Numbered from the stretch's first letter, positions 1-8,846 are shown. The stretch is 33,052 bases of DNA from Faecalicatena contorta (GCF_021531995.1 NZ_JAFBIZ010000023.1:1-33052), one strand, 5' to 3'. Made by a program: numbers and translations. The notes: generated by a model not told the origin, from the letters alone.

Positions 1-371
1 AGTATCCCTTTTATGATTAATAAAAAGTGCAGCTCATATTTACCTCACAATTGTTTCCAAAATAAATATTGTTACGTAATCCACAAAAAAAGGAGCGGTA
101 ATCCAAAGATTCTTTCCCTTTCCACCTAATAATTCCGACAACACTTTTTCCTTTTCAGCTAAATTTTTTCAATCTCTCATATACCTTACTCTAATAATAC
201 CACATTCTACGCCAATCATATGCGTTTTACCTGAATTGTGACAAAAAAGGTCATGACAACCTGTACCTCTACAAATTAAAAGCGCAAAAAAGATGCTTTT
301 GGAATAAGTTTAGTATCCAAGAAACACATAATTTACACCAGTTTCTTTATCAAATTCTTGATATACATAGC
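1..371. other. Intergenic region without a supported gene
   Basis: No supported coding region, RNA gene or strong promoter is visible in the stretch beyond the ppdK terminator. It is AT-rich. A weak hairpin with six-base arms lies near 279-301. One short minus-strand reading frame (about 64-165) encodes LLGGKGKNL, faintly like the start of PPDK-type proteins, but it is only a few dozen codons long and is not called. Confidence 0.5.
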
Positions 372-412
372 AAAAAAACTCCCATCGCACAATAAATGCA
401 ATGGGAGTTTCT
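372..412 (-). terminator. Intrinsic terminator of ppdK
   Basis: A perfect 10-bp stem (arms 376-385 and 401-410, ATGGGAGTTT-type) lies about 45 bases past the ppdK stop. Read on the minus strand it is followed by a run of seven T, the standard Rho-independent arrangement. The stem is palindromic, but the U tract is clearly better for leftward transcription. Confidence 0.85.
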
Positions 413-454
413 TTATAAGCTAATTAATTTCAGATACCTATCACCAGCGGTGTA

Positions 455-3079
455 TTACTTCTGAGCGATAGCAGCCTGTGCTGCTGCCAGTCTTGCGATT
501 GGTACACGGAATGGTGAGCAGGATACATAGTCAAGACCGATCTTGTTGCAGAATTCTACAGAAGATGGATCTCCACCGTGCTCTCCACAGATACCGATAT
601 GAAGGCTTGGATTAACCGGCTTTCCTAAAGAGATAGCCATTTCCATTAATTTACCAACACCTGTCTGGTCAAGCTTAGCAAATGGATCGTTCTCAAAGAT
701 CTTAGCATCATAGTAAGCATCCAGGAACTTACCAGCATCGTCACGAGAGAATCCGTATGTCATCTGTGTTAAGTCGTTTGTACCGAAGCAGAAGAAATCA
801 GCTTCTTTTGCGATCTCATCAGCAGTAAGAGCTGCTCTTGGGATCTCAATCATAGTACCAACTTCATACTTCAGATCACTTCCAGCTGCTGCGATCTCAG
901 CATCTGCGGTCTCAACAACTGTCTTCTTAACATATTTTAACTCTTTGATATCTCCAACCAATGGAATCATGATCTCCGGTTTTATTGTCCAGTCAGCGTG
1001 TGCTTTCTGTACATTGATAGCTGCACGGATAACTGCCTTTGTCTGCATCTTAGCGATTTCCGGATAAGTAACTGCAAGACGGCATCCACGATGTCCCATC
1101 ATTGGGTTGAACTCGTGAAGTCCATCGATGATTGTCTTAATCTCTTCTACAGATTTGCCCTGAGCATCTGCAAGTTTCTTAATGTCATCTTCCTCTGTAG
1201 GAACGAACTCATGAAGCGGTGGGTCAAGGAAACGGATTGTAACCGGGTTACCTTCCAGAGCCTCGTATAATGCTTCGAAGTCGCCCTGCTGATATGGAAG
1301 GATCTTCTCAAGAGCTGCTTCTCTTTCTTCTACTGTATCTGCACAGATCATTTCACGGAATGCAGCAATTCTGTCTTCCTCGAAGAACATGTGCTCTGTA
1401 CGGCAAAGTCCGATACCTTCTGCACCAAGCTCACGAGCCTTCTTAGCATCTGCAGGTGTATCAGCATTTGTACGAACCTTCATAGTTCTGTATTTGTCAG
1501 CCCATGCCATGATTCTTCCGAATTCACCGGCGATTGTAGCATCAACAGTAGGAATGATTCCATCGTAGATGTTACCTGTTGTACCATCGATAGAGATTGC
1601 ATCTCCTTCATGGAATTCTTTTCCTGCTAATGTAAACTTCTTATTTTCTTCGTCCATAGCGATGTCGCCGCATCCGGATACACAGCATGTACCCATACCA
1701 CGAGCAACAACGGCAGCGTGAGATGTCATACCACCACGAACTGTCAGGATACCCTGAGCAGACTTCATACCTGTGATATCTTCCGGAGACGTCTCAAGAC
1801 GAACCAGAACAACCTTTTCTCCTCTTGCAGCCCACTCTACAGCGTCATCTGCCGTAAATACGATCTTACCACAAGCAGCTCCCGGAGATGCTCCAAGACC
1901 TTTGCCCATTGGTGTAGCAGCTTTCAATGCAGCAGCGTCAAACTGTGGATGAAGCAGTGTGTCCAGGTTACGTGGATCGATCATTGCAACAGCTTCTTCC
2001 TCTGTTCTCATGCCTTCATCAACAAGGTCACATGCAATCTTCAGAGCAGCCTGAGCTGTTCTCTTACCATTACGTGTCTGCAGCATGTAAAGTTTCTTAT
2101 TCTCAACAGTGAACTCCATATCCTGCATATCTCTGTAGTGATCTTCCAGAGTCTTGCAAACCTGTGTAAACTGAGCAAATGCTTCCGGGAATTCTTCTTC
2201 CATCTTAGCGATCGGCATTGGAGTACGAACACCGGCAACTACGTCTTCACCCTGAGCATTGATCAGGAATTCACCCATCAGTTTCTTTTCTCCTGTAGCA
2301 GGATCACGTGTAAATGCAACACCTGTACCACAGTCATCACCCATATTACCAAAAGCCATAGACTGTACGTTAACAGCAGTTCCCCAGGAATATGGAATAT
2401 CATTGTCACGACGATATACATTGGCACGTGGGTTATCCCATGAACGGAATACAGCTTTTACTGCTCCCATTAACTGTTCCTTCGGATCATCCGGGAAGTC
2501 TGCACCAATTTTTTCTTTATATTCAGCTTTAAACTGAGAAGCCAGCTCTTTCAGGTCATCAGCTGTCAGTTCAACGTCAAATGTAACGCCTCTTTCAGCT
2601 TTCATCTTGTCGATCAGTTCCTCGAAGTATTTCTTACCAACTTCCATAACTACGTCAGAATACATCTGGATGAATCTTCTGTAGCAGTCCCAAGCCCAAC
2701 GTGGATTGCCGGATTTTTCAGCAATAACATTAACAACAGTCTCGTTAAGTCCCAGGTTCAGGATTGTATCCATCATACCAGGCATAGAAGCTCTTGCACC
2801 GGAACGTACAGATACGAGAAGCGGGTTCTCATTGTCACCAAACTTCTTACCTGTAATCTCTTCCATCTTGTCAATGGCTTCCATAATCTGTCCCATGATC
2901 TCGTCATTGATTGTTCTTCCGTCTTCGTAGTACTGTGTACAAGCTTCTGTTGTGATCGTGAAGCCCTGTGGTACCGGAAGACCTAAGCTTGTCATCTCAG
3001 CGAGGTTCGCACCTTTTCCACCAAGCAGGTTTCTCATGGTTGCGTTACCTTCTGTAAACATATAAACCCATTTTGCCAT
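455..3079 (-). CDS. ppdK: Pyruvate,phosphate dikinase
   Basis: Interconverts pyruvate + ATP + Pi and PEP + AMP + PPi in the cytoplasm; in anaerobes it serves PPi-linked glycolysis or PEP formation. The 874-residue length equals that of the classical clostridial enzyme. Domains in order: N-terminal nucleotide-binding domain (NLLGGKGANL near residue 18), central phosphohistidine domain with GGMTSHAAVVAR (catalytic His454, Thr452 in the position used for regulatory phosphorylation in plant enzymes), and C-terminal PEP/pyruvate barrel with ICGEHGGDP (catalytic Cys831). I chose the MAKW start because AGGAGG lies about 9 bases upstream; an in-frame upstream ATG adds 14 residues without a binding site and would start almost at the promoter -10. 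Monocistronic, with its own promoter and terminator. No PPDK regulatory kinase is visible nearby. Confidence 0.97.
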   Translation of the reverse strand: MAKWVYMFTEGNATMRNLLGGKGANLAEMTSLGLPVPQGFTITTEACTQYYEDGRTINDEIMGQIMEAIDKMEEITGKKFGDNENPLLVSVRSGARASMPGMMDTILNLGLNETVVNVIAEKSGNPRWAWDCYRRFIQMYSDVVMEVGKKYFEELIDKMKAERGVTFDVELTADDLKELASQFKAEYKEKIGADFPDDPKEQLMGAVKAVFRSWDNPRANVYRRDNDIPYSWGTAVNVQSMAFGNMGDDCGTGVAFTRDPATGEKKLMGEFLINAQGEDVVAGVRTPMPIAKMEEEFPEAFAQFTQVCKTLEDHYRDMQDMEFTVENKKLYMLQTRNGKRTAQAALKIACDLVDEGMRTEEEAVAMIDPRNLDTLLHPQFDAAALKAATPMGKGLGASPGAACGKIVFTADDAVEWAARGEKVVLVRLETSPEDITGMKSAQGILTVRGGMTSHAAVVARGMGTCCVSGCGDIAMDEENKKFTLAGKEFHEGDAISIDGTTGNIYDGIIPTVDATIAGEFGRIMAWADKYRTMKVRTNADTPADAKKARELGAEGIGLCRTEHMFFEEDRIAAFREMICADTVEEREAALEKILPYQQGDFEALYEALEGNPVTIRFLDPPLHEFVPTEEDDIKKLADAQGKSVEEIKTIIDGLHEFNPMMGHRGCRLAVTYPEIAKMQTKAVIRAAINVQKAHADWTIKPEIMIPLVGDIKELKYVKKTVVETADAEIAAAGSDLKYEVGTMIEIPRAALTADEIAKEADFFCFGTNDLTQMTYGFSRDDAGKFLDAYYDAKIFENDPFAKLDQTGVGKLMEMAISLGKPVNPSLHIGICGEHGGDPSSVEFCNKIGLDYVSCSPFRVPIARLAAAQAAIAQK

Positions 3080-3124
3080 TTTGTCATGACCTCCTAAAAC
3101 AAAATTTTCTAAGTCGCACATAAT

Positions 3125-3153
3125 ATTTTACTGGTTTTGCCAGTATTCGTCAA
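3125..3153 (-). promoter_or_regulatory. ppdK promoter with internal palindrome
   Basis: On the minus strand TTGACG (3148-3153), a 17-base spacer and TAAAAT (3125-3130) form a near-consensus vegetative promoter about 45 bases before the ppdK start. The spacer is largely filled by an inverted repeat, TACTGG-N5-CCAGTA (3129-3145), placed where a repressor would block RNA polymerase. That it is an operator is inference. Confidence 0.75.
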
Positions 3154-3235
3154 TAGTTGCGTCTGAACTTTTCGCCTAAATTTTCCAGCATTTCTAGGCA
3201 TTTTGCACAATGCTGACAAGGATATTTTCACTGAC

Positions 3236-3280
3236 AGGAAGTGTGCCGGCCAAGCTCTCGCTTATGCCGGCACACTTCCT
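3236..3280. repeat. Perfect 15-bp inverted repeat after the aminopeptidase gene
   Basis: Arms 3236-3250 and 3266-3280 are perfectly complementary (AGGAAGTGTGCCGGC). On the minus strand the loop contains AAGC-GAGA-GCTT, a short extra stem closed by a GNRA tetraloop. It lies 15 bases past the M18 aminopeptidase stop, so it probably marks the 3' end of that transcript. Neither strand has a real U tract, so it is not a textbook Rho-independent terminator. Confidence 0.7.
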
Positions 3281-3295
3281 GCAAACACAACCACA

Positions 3296-4684
3296 TTATA
3301 TATTACGCAAAAACGCCTTATATCCTTTATATGCTTCATAGATATCAGCTTTACTGGTGACTTCCCACGGCGCATGCATGCTCATAACAGCCACTCCGCT
3401 GTCAATCACTTCCATGCCATAATTGGCCATGATATAAGCAATCGTTCCGCCTCCGCCGACATCAACCTTTCCAAGCTCTGCAAACTGATATGCAATACCT
3501 TCCGCTTCCATTGCTCTGCGGATTTTTGCAAGATATTCTGCATTGGCATCATTGGATCCGTTCTTTCCACGACTTCCGGTAAACTTATTGAATACCAGCC
3601 CTTTTCCGAAAAATGCCGTGCTTCTCTTTTCAAATGCTTCCGGGAACATCGGGTCATAAGCAGCACTGACATCAGAAGAGAGCATCCTTGAATTCTGAAG
3701 CGCACGACGAACCTTTAATTCAGATTCTTCGCCTGTAAGAGCTACCAGTTCCGCGATCACATTTTCAAAGAATCGGGAATGCATACCTGTCGCACCAACA
3801 CTTCCGATTTCCTCTTTGTCTACCAGAATACAGCAGGAAGTTCTATCCACATCTTCTACATCCATCATGGCAAAAAGGGATGTGAATGCACAGACACGGT
3901 CATCTTGTCCATATGCCAGTACCATACTTCTGTCGATTCCGCAGTCCCTTGCTCTGCCGGCAGGCACGATCTCCAGTTCTGCAGACAGAAAATCTTCTTC
4001 CTCCATTCCATAATACTCATTAAGGATGCGCATCACATTTGCCTTAACTGTTTCTTTTTCTTTCTCGTCTAGCGTCTCATCATCTTCAACCGGACGACTT
4101 CCAAACAGAAGATCCAACTTTTCTCCTTCGATCACTGCCCCGGCTTTTTTCTCCATCTGCTGAGCAGCCAGATGTACCAGAAGGTCTGTCACAACAAACA
4201 CCGGATCATCTTCTTTTTCACCAATGCTTACTTTTTCAACAGTTCCGTCTTTTTTAGCAACCACACCATGCAACGCCAGAGGAATTGTCACCCACTGATA
4301 TTTTTTGATTCCTCCGTAATAATGAGTATCAAGATATGCCAGTTCTTCACTTTCATATAACGGATTCTGTTTTACATCTATTCTCGGAGAATCAATGTGT
4401 GCTCCAAGAATATTCAATCCATTTTCCAGTGGCTGCCTTCCAATCTGGAACATCGCAATACTCTTTCCCATGCACACCGCATATACCTTATCCCCTGGCT
4501 GAAGGGGTTCTTTTACTTCCTTCAGATTGCGATACCCTTTCGCTTCGATCTCGCAAACAGCCAGATCCACACATTCACGCTCTGTCTTTCCCTCATCCAG
4601 GCATGCTTTATACTTTTCATTGATCTGATTCAGCTCTTTCTGCTGTTCCTCACTGTATGTTTTCCATACATTATTACTTTCCAT
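3296..4684 (-). CDS. M18 family aminopeptidase
   Basis: Cytosolic metallo-aminopeptidase that removes N-terminal residues from peptides, a salvage role. The 462-residue protein carries the M18 landmarks: GAHIDSPR (His97, metal ligand), GQDDRVCAFTSL (Asp261/262), DKEEIGSVGATG (Glu291/292, catalytic and metal), SSDVSAAYDP (Asp338) and SMHAPWE (His437). I took the MESNNV start because GGAG sits about 10 bases before it; an upstream in-frame ATG would add 37 hydrophobic residues translated from the intergenic region. It follows kbl at 134 bases. A weak hairpin (4751-4786) and a TATAAT on the minus strand in that gap suggest it may have its own transcript, but this is not certain. The substrate cannot be read from sequence. 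Confidence 0.95.
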   Translation of the reverse strand: MESNNVWKTYSEEQQKELNQINEKYKACLDEGKTERECVDLAVCEIEAKGYRNLKEVKEPLQPGDKVYAVCMGKSIAMFQIGRQPLENGLNILGAHIDSPRIDVKQNPLYESEELAYLDTHYYGGIKKYQWVTIPLALHGVVAKKDGTVEKVSIGEKEDDPVFVVTDLLVHLAAQQMEKKAGAVIEGEKLDLLFGSRPVEDDETLDEKEKETVKANVMRILNEYYGMEEEDFLSAELEIVPAGRARDCGIDRSMVLAYGQDDRVCAFTSLFAMMDVEDVDRTSCCILVDKEEIGSVGATGMHSRFFENVIAELVALTGEESELKVRRALQNSRMLSSDVSAAYDPMFPEAFEKRSTAFFGKGLVFNKFTGSRGKNGSNDANAEYLAKIRRAMEAEGIAYQFAELGKVDVGGGGTIAYIMANYGMEVIDSGVAVMSMHAPWEVTSKADIYEAYKGYKAFLRNI

Positions 4685-4750
4685 AATCCCAATTCTCCTT
4701 TCACACCTCTTTAGGATTCGTATATATATTATATACACAAATCCCAGAAA

Positions 4751-4786
4751 CAGCATGCAACACTTTAGAAAAAATGCCGCATGCTG
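4751..4786 (-). terminator. Weak hairpin between kbl and the aminopeptidase gene
   Basis: Arms CAGCATGC and GCATGCTG (4751-4758, 4779-4786) form a perfect 8-bp stem with a 20-base loop, about 32 bases after the kbl stop. On the minus strand it is followed only by TTTCTGG, so termination may be partial. A TATAAT lies just downstream on the same strand (about 4725-4730) without a convincing -35 element. Confidence 0.4.
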
Positions 4787-4818
4787 CTTCGCCATTTAAA
4801 TTTTATATATTTCCTGTA

Positions 4819-6018
4819 CTATTTCAGTCCCATTTCTTCTCTTACTTCAATGAAACATTTAACAATGAAATCAATATCCTCTTTTGTATGACTTGCACAT
4901 ACCTGTGTACGGATTCTTGCTTTTCCCTTCGGAACTACCGGATAAGAGAACGCAACTACATATACACCTTTTTCCATCATATGTTTTGCAAATTCTGCCG
5001 CCGTCTTCTCGTCGTACAGCATAACCGGCACACACGGATGTGTTCCCGGAATAATATCAAATCCATTGTCAACCAATTTTTTACGATAGTATGCTGTAAC
5101 ATCTTCCAGATGATCGCGAAGCTCTGTACTTTCTTCCAGCATATTAAACAGTTCCAGACTTGCACCTGCAATTGCCGGAGCCAGTGAGTTGGAGAACAGG
5201 TATGGACGGCTTCTCTGACGAAGCAGATCAATGATCTCTTTTCTTCCGGAAGTATATCCGCCGGAAGCTCCGCCAAGTGCTTTTCCGAGAGTTCCTGTAA
5301 TAATATCAACACGTCCCTCTACACCACAGTATTCTGCAGTTCCACGTCCGGTCTTTCCAACAAATCCAACCGCATGACTGTCATCTACCATAACCAGCGC
5401 ATTGTATTTATCAGCAAGGTCACAGACACCTTTCAGATTACAGATGATTCCATCCATGGAAAACACACCGTCTGTAGCAATCAGCTTAATTCTTGCACCT
5501 GCTTCATCTGCTTCTTTTAACTTTTCTTCCAGATCTTCCATGTTATTATTCTTATAACGGAAACGTTTTGCTTTACACAGACGTACACCGTCAATAATAG
5601 ATGCATGGTTCAGTTCGTCACTGATAACAGCATCATCTGCTGTCAGGATTGTCTCAAACAGACCACCATTCGCATCAAAACAGGAAGAATAGAGAATCGT
5701 ATCATCCGTTCCAAGGAAATCAGAGATTTTCTTCTCAAGTTTTTTGTGAATATCCTGAGTTCCGCAGATAAAACGTACAGACGCAACTCCATATCCCTTC
5801 TCATCATAGGTCTTTTTCGCAGCTTCGATCAGACGCGGGCTGTCTCCAAGTCCAAGATAGTTGTTCGCACACATGCACAGAAGTTCTCTTCCGTCTTCCA
5901 TCTTCACTCTTGCGCCCTGCGGAGATACGAATGGTGCTTCCCCTTTGAACAAGCCTGCTTCTTTAATGCCTTCTACTTCTTTTGTATAGATACTTAAAAT
6001 ATCATTTTTACGTGCCAT
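4819..6018 (-). CDS. kbl: Glycine C-acetyltransferase (2-amino-3-ketobutyrate CoA ligase)
   Basis: PLP enzyme that cleaves 2-amino-3-ketobutyrate with CoA to glycine and acetyl-CoA, the second step of threonine catabolism. The 399-residue protein has the alpha-oxoamine synthase fold signatures: CANNYLGL near residue 50, VDDSHAVGF with the PLP-contacting Asp and His near 212-215, and [10 protein letters not shown] with the Schiff-base lysine at 246. The start at MARKND has AAGGA eight bases upstream; an ATG three codons earlier directly abuts that binding site and is less likely. It lies 30 bases after tdh on the same strand, so the two enzymes, which share an unstable intermediate, are almost certainly co-transcribed. 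Adjacency to tdh separates it from BioF-type paralogues. Confidence 0.96.
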   Translation of the reverse strand: MARKNDILSIYTKEVEGIKEAGLFKGEAPFVSPQGARVKMEDGRELLCMCANNYLGLGDSPRLIEAAKKTYDEKGYGVASVRFICGTQDIHKKLEKKISDFLGTDDTILYSSCFDANGGLFETILTADDAVISDELNHASIIDGVRLCKAKRFRYKNNNMEDLEEKLKEADEAGARIKLIATDGVFSMDGIICNLKGVCDLADKYNALVMVDDSHAVGFVGKTGRGTAEYCGVEGRVDIITGTLGKALGGASGGYTSGRKEIIDLLRQRSRPYLFSNSLAPAIAGASLELFNMLEESTELRDHLEDVTAYYRKKLVDNGFDIIPGTHPCVPVMLYDEKTAAEFAKHMMEKGVYVVAFSYPVVPKGKARIRTQVCASHTKEDIDFIVKCFIEVREEMGLK

Positions 6019-6048
6019 TGTCTTCATCCTTCTTTCAACATTCAGTGT

Positions 6049-7110
6049 TTAATCATTTACATGTGCCCAGTCCAGAATTACCTTTCCTGACTGTCCGGAA
6101 ATCATTGCCTCAAAACCTTTTTCGTAATCTTTGATATCAAAATGGTGTGTAATGATCGGAGAAATATCAAGTCCTGCCTGAATCATTGTTGACATCTTAT
6201 ACCAGGTATCCCATACCTTTCTTCCATAGATACCACGCAGATTGAGTCCATTGAATATAACCGTCTCAAGATCAACCTTTGCATCTGTTCTCTGAAGTCC
6301 GAGAAGCGCAATATTTCCACCGTGCTTCATGTTATGGATCATATCATGAAGTGCAATCTGTGATCCGGACATCTCAAGACCCACATCAAAGCCTTCTGTC
6401 ATGCCGATATCCTTCATTACATCTTTCAGATTTTCATCTTTCAGGTTCACAACTCTTGTTGCGCCAAGCTTCTTTGCAAGATCAAGACGATATGGATTCA
6501 GATCCGTTACAACCACATGTCTTGCGCCGGAAAACTTTGCAATTGCCGCTGCCATACATCCGATCGGGCCGGCTCCTGCGATCAGCACATCTTCCCCAAG
6601 CATATCATAAGAAAGTGCTGTGTGAGTCGCATTTCCAAATGGATCAAAGATTGCATACATTTCTTCCGGAATATTCGGATTACATGGCCATACGTTAGAA
6701 GACGGAATTACAAGATATTCTGCAAATGCTCCGTTTCTGTTCACACCAACACCCTTTGCATCTTTGCAGTTCTCTTTATGGCCTTCCAGACAGTTTCTGC
6801 ATTTTCCGCAGGTAATGTGGCCTTCACCGGATACCAGATCGCCGATCTTGAATCCTTTTACACCCTCTCCAACCTCACAGACTTCTCCTACATACTCATG
6901 TCCTGCAGTAAGTCCGACCGGAATCGTATGTTGCGCCCAGTCATTCCACTGGTAGATATGAACGTCCGTTCCACAGATAGCGGTCTTATGGATCTTGATC
7001 TTTACATCATTCGGTCCCACTTCCGGAATCGGAACTCTTTTCATCCACAGCCCCTCTTCTGGTTTTTCCTTCACCAGTGCCCACATCAATCCATCATTTT
7101 TTTCGCTCAT
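6049..7110 (-). CDS. tdh: L-threonine 3-dehydrogenase
   Basis: Zinc- and NAD-dependent oxidation of L-threonine to 2-amino-3-ketobutyrate, which kbl then splits. The protein has 353 residues and the medium-chain dehydrogenase layout: catalytic zinc site with Cys46 (AICGTD) and His71-Glu72 (GHEYVGEV), structural zinc cysteines 101, 104, 107 and 115, and a Rossmann motif (AGAGPIGC) near residue 180. The ATG start follows GGAGG by nine bases; an in-frame TTG three codons earlier sits on the binding site. First gene of the tdh-kbl operon, read from a strong divergent promoter opposite sstT. Other MDR polyol dehydrogenases are similar, but the kbl neighbour makes threonine the likely substrate. 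Confidence 0.95.
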   Translation of the reverse strand: MSEKNDGLMWALVKEKPEEGLWMKRVPIPEVGPNDVKIKIHKTAICGTDVHIYQWNDWAQHTIPVGLTAGHEYVGEVCEVGEGVKGFKIGDLVSGEGHITCGKCRNCLEGHKENCKDAKGVGVNRNGAFAEYLVIPSSNVWPCNPNIPEEMYAIFDPFGNATHTALSYDMLGEDVLIAGAGPIGCMAAAIAKFSGARHVVVTDLNPYRLDLAKKLGATRVVNLKDENLKDVMKDIGMTEGFDVGLEMSGSQIALHDMIHNMKHGGNIALLGLQRTDAKVDLETVIFNGLNLRGIYGRKVWDTWYKMSTMIQAGLDISPIITHHFDIKDYEKGFEAMISGQSGKVILDWAHVND

Positions 7111-7170
7111 TTTAATCAACCTCCCGTTTCAGCCGTCTCCCCAGACAGCATTTTCTCACTTAACGCTGTA

Positions 7171-7199
7171 ATTATAGCATTCTTAGACAATATACACAA
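7171..7199 (-). promoter_or_regulatory. tdh-kbl promoter
   Basis: Minus-strand TTGTGT (7194-7199), 17-base spacer, TATAAT (7171-7176), with TGC directly before the -10 hexamer (extended -10). It lies about 60 bases upstream of the tdh start. Confidence 0.75.
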
Positions 7200-7283
7200 C
7201 CTGTATTTCTAATATTTTTGTGTTTTTTGACAATTATTTCACATTGTTTTTTCTTATTTTTATGCCATTTTTACTATTGTCTA

Positions 7284-7312
7284 TTTACAAACGTAATTTT
7301 ATTTTGTATAAT
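7284..7312 (+). promoter_or_regulatory. sstT promoter
   Basis: TTTACA (7284-7289), exactly 17 bases, TATAAT (7307-7312). It predicts transcription from about 7319 and therefore an untranslated leader of about 170 bases before sstT. The tdh and sstT promoters are divergent and about 85 bases apart, which allows joint control. Confidence 0.75.
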
Positions 7313-7323
7313 TTTTTTGTCTT

Positions 7324-7477
7324 CATCAACATTTCCGGCAAAACGAACAATATTTTCAGCATTTCGTTTTGTAATATGTTGATACTGACAAGGGGAAGTC
7401 AATCAAAAAAAAGAGAAAGAGAGGTAAAAGCAGATATCGCACCTGCTTCGGGGTATGGTTTCAGGTATGCAATCTGC
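7324..7477 (+). promoter_or_regulatory. Structured 5' leader of sstT
   Basis: The leader folds on paper into a two-tier hairpin: outer arms ATCAACAT/ATGTTGAT (7325-7332, 7376-7383) and inner arms AAAACGAA/TTCGTTTT (7340-7347, 7363-7370). A third element just before the gene pairs GCAGAT and ACCT (7430-7435, 7441-7444) with AGGT and ATCTGC (7463-7466, 7472-7477). I see no T-box signature and no known riboswitch consensus. A 38-codon reading frame starts at ATG 7376, without a binding site, and its TGA overlaps the sstT ATG (ATGA, 7489-7492), so translational coupling is possible. Function is unknown. Confidence 0.45.
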
Positions 7478-7488
7478 AAAAACACAAC

Positions 7489-8736
7489 ATGAAAAATGTA
7501 ATTCAAAAATGGAACAGCATCAGTCTTGTTTTGAGGATCATCTGTGGTCTTATTATTGGTATTATTCTTGGACTGACCATTCCAAAAGTGACTGTAATCG
7601 CTATTCTTGGGGATCTTTTTGTTGGCGCATTAAAGGCTATCGCCCCACTTCTGGTATTCTTCCTTGTAATGAGCGCACTCGCACACATGGGAGAAGGTCA
7701 GAAAACAAACATGGGCTTCATCGTTATGCTCTACATGGTAGGCAACTTATTCTCAGCACTCGTATCCGTAGCTGCATGTAAGCTGTTCCCGGTAACTCTT
7801 ACATTGGCAGAAGCAGCAGGCGAAGAACTTGCTCCTCCGAGCGGTGTAGGAGAAGTATTAAAGAACTTATTGATGAACGTTGTTTCTAACCCGGTTGCTT
7901 CCATCGTAAATGCGAACTACATTGGTATCCTTGCATGGGCATGTATCTTCGGTATTGCTTTGAAGTGCGCTTCTGACAACACCAAGAAAATGCTTGATGA
8001 CTTTGCAGGAGCCATCTCCACAGCCGTTAAATGGGTAATCAGTTTTGCTCCATTTGGTATCATGGGATTGATCTTCAATGTTATCTCTGCATCCGGTCTC
8101 AGTGCTCTGTTATCTTATGGAAGACTGATCCTTGTACTGGTCGGCAGTATGGCATTCGTTGCATTGGTTATGAATCCGATCATCGTATTCCTCTGCATCA
8201 GAAAGAATCCATATCCACTGGTATTCAAGTGTCTGACCAAGAGCTTTATCACCGCATTCTTTACACGTAGTTCTGCAGCTAATATTCCTGTTAATATGGA
8301 ACTTTGCGAGGAACTGGGATTAGACGAAGAACAGTACTCCATCTCGATTCCACTTGGTGCTACCATCAACATGGCCGGTGCGGCTATCACGATCTCCGTC
8401 ATGGCTTTATCCGCTGCTCATACCGTTGGTATCAGTGTAGACTTTGGTACCGCTATCATCCTCTGCGTACTCGCAGCACTCAGTGCAGCCGGTGCTTCCG
8501 GTGTTGCCGGCGGTTCTCTGCTCCTGATCCCTATGGCATGTGGCTTATTTGGAATCCCATCTGAGATTGCCATGCAGGTTGTTGGTGTTGGTTTCATCAT
8601 TGGTGTCATTCAGGATTCCTGCGAGACAGGTCTGAACTCCTCTACCGACGTTCTCTTTACAGCAGCTGCCGAATTCAGAGACAGAAGACTGCATCCTGAA
8701 TACTACGCAAACAAAGCAACTGAAAGTGCAGAATAA
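7489..8736 (+). CDS. sstT: Serine/threonine:Na+ symporter
   Basis: Membrane carrier importing serine and threonine with Na+. The 415-residue protein aligns from end to end with the SstT branch of the DAACS family: GALKAIAPLLVF near residue 45, PPSGVGEVL, a re-entrant serine-rich stretch FTRSSAANIPVNM, the signature SIPLGATINMAGAAIT, and DSCETGLNSSTDVLF in the last helices. About eight membrane segments plus two re-entrant loops are expected. No ribosome binding site precedes the ATG, which is unusual here; a short upstream frame ends in an ATGA overlap with it. Divergent from tdh-kbl, so uptake and breakdown of threonine sit side by side. Confidence 0.95.
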   Translation: MKNVIQKWNSISLVLRIICGLIIGIILGLTIPKVTVIAILGDLFVGALKAIAPLLVFFLVMSALAHMGEGQKTNMGFIVMLYMVGNLFSALVSVAACKLFPVTLTLAEAAGEELAPPSGVGEVLKNLLMNVVSNPVASIVNANYIGILAWACIFGIALKCASDNTKKMLDDFAGAISTAVKWVISFAPFGIMGLIFNVISASGLSALLSYGRLILVLVGSMAFVALVMNPIIVFLCIRKNPYPLVFKCLTKSFITAFFTRSSAANIPVNMELCEELGLDEEQYSISIPLGATINMAGAAITISVMALSAAHTVGISVDFGTAIILCVLAALSAAGASGVAGGSLLLIPMACGLFGIPSEIAMQVVGVGFIIGVIQDSCETGLNSSTDVLFTAAAEFRDRRLHPEYYANKATESAE

Positions 8737-8761
8737 TTATTACATAATCATATATAAAGCG

Positions 8762-8794
8762 TTTTGTCCTGACGGTACATCCGTCAGGACAAAA
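8762..8794. repeat. Hairpin downstream of sstT
   Basis: Arms GTCCTGACGG and CCGTCAGGAC with a five-base loop, flanked by TTTT on the left and AAAAAAA on the right. On either strand the U-rich stretch falls on the 5' side of the stem, so it is not a classical terminator by itself; it precedes a proper bidirectional terminator by a few bases. Confidence 0.6.
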
Positions 8795-8832
8795 AAATCC
8801 AGGATCCGGATAATTCCGATCCTGGATTTTTA
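8793..8832. terminator. Bidirectional terminator between sstT and glyQS
   Basis: A long stem built on ATCCAGGATC/GATCCTGGAT (8797-8806, 8818-8827) extends into AAAAA on the left and TTTTT on the right, giving a U tract in both directions. It ends both the rightward sstT transcript and the leftward glyQS transcript, whose stop codon is 14 bases away. Confidence 0.85.
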
Positions 8833-8846
8833 TATCTACCCTTTTC

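Noticed and set aside
64-165. Minus-strand short frame encoding LLGGKGKNL, resembling the PPDK N-terminus
   Set aside because: The similarity covers about ten residues, the rest (WITAPFFVDYV) does not match, and the possible GTG start is weak. Chance or a tiny remnant cannot be separated.
3203-3691. Rightward open frames opposite ppdK, the aminopeptidase, the protease and hypD
   Set aside because: They are antisense shadows with Ser/Cys/His-rich, low-quality protein sequence and no binding sites; the opposite strand holds well-conserved genes.
7220-7375. First part of the 90-codon frame upstream of sstT as a gene
   Set aside because: Most of it lies upstream of or across the sstT promoter and is Phe/Ile-rich AT sequence. 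Only the part from ATG 7376 could be transcribed, and it is treated as a possible leader frame.
7319-7488. T-box or glycine riboswitch in the sstT leader
   Set aside because: No T-box core (AGGGTGGNACCGCG) and no glycine aptamer consensus could be found.
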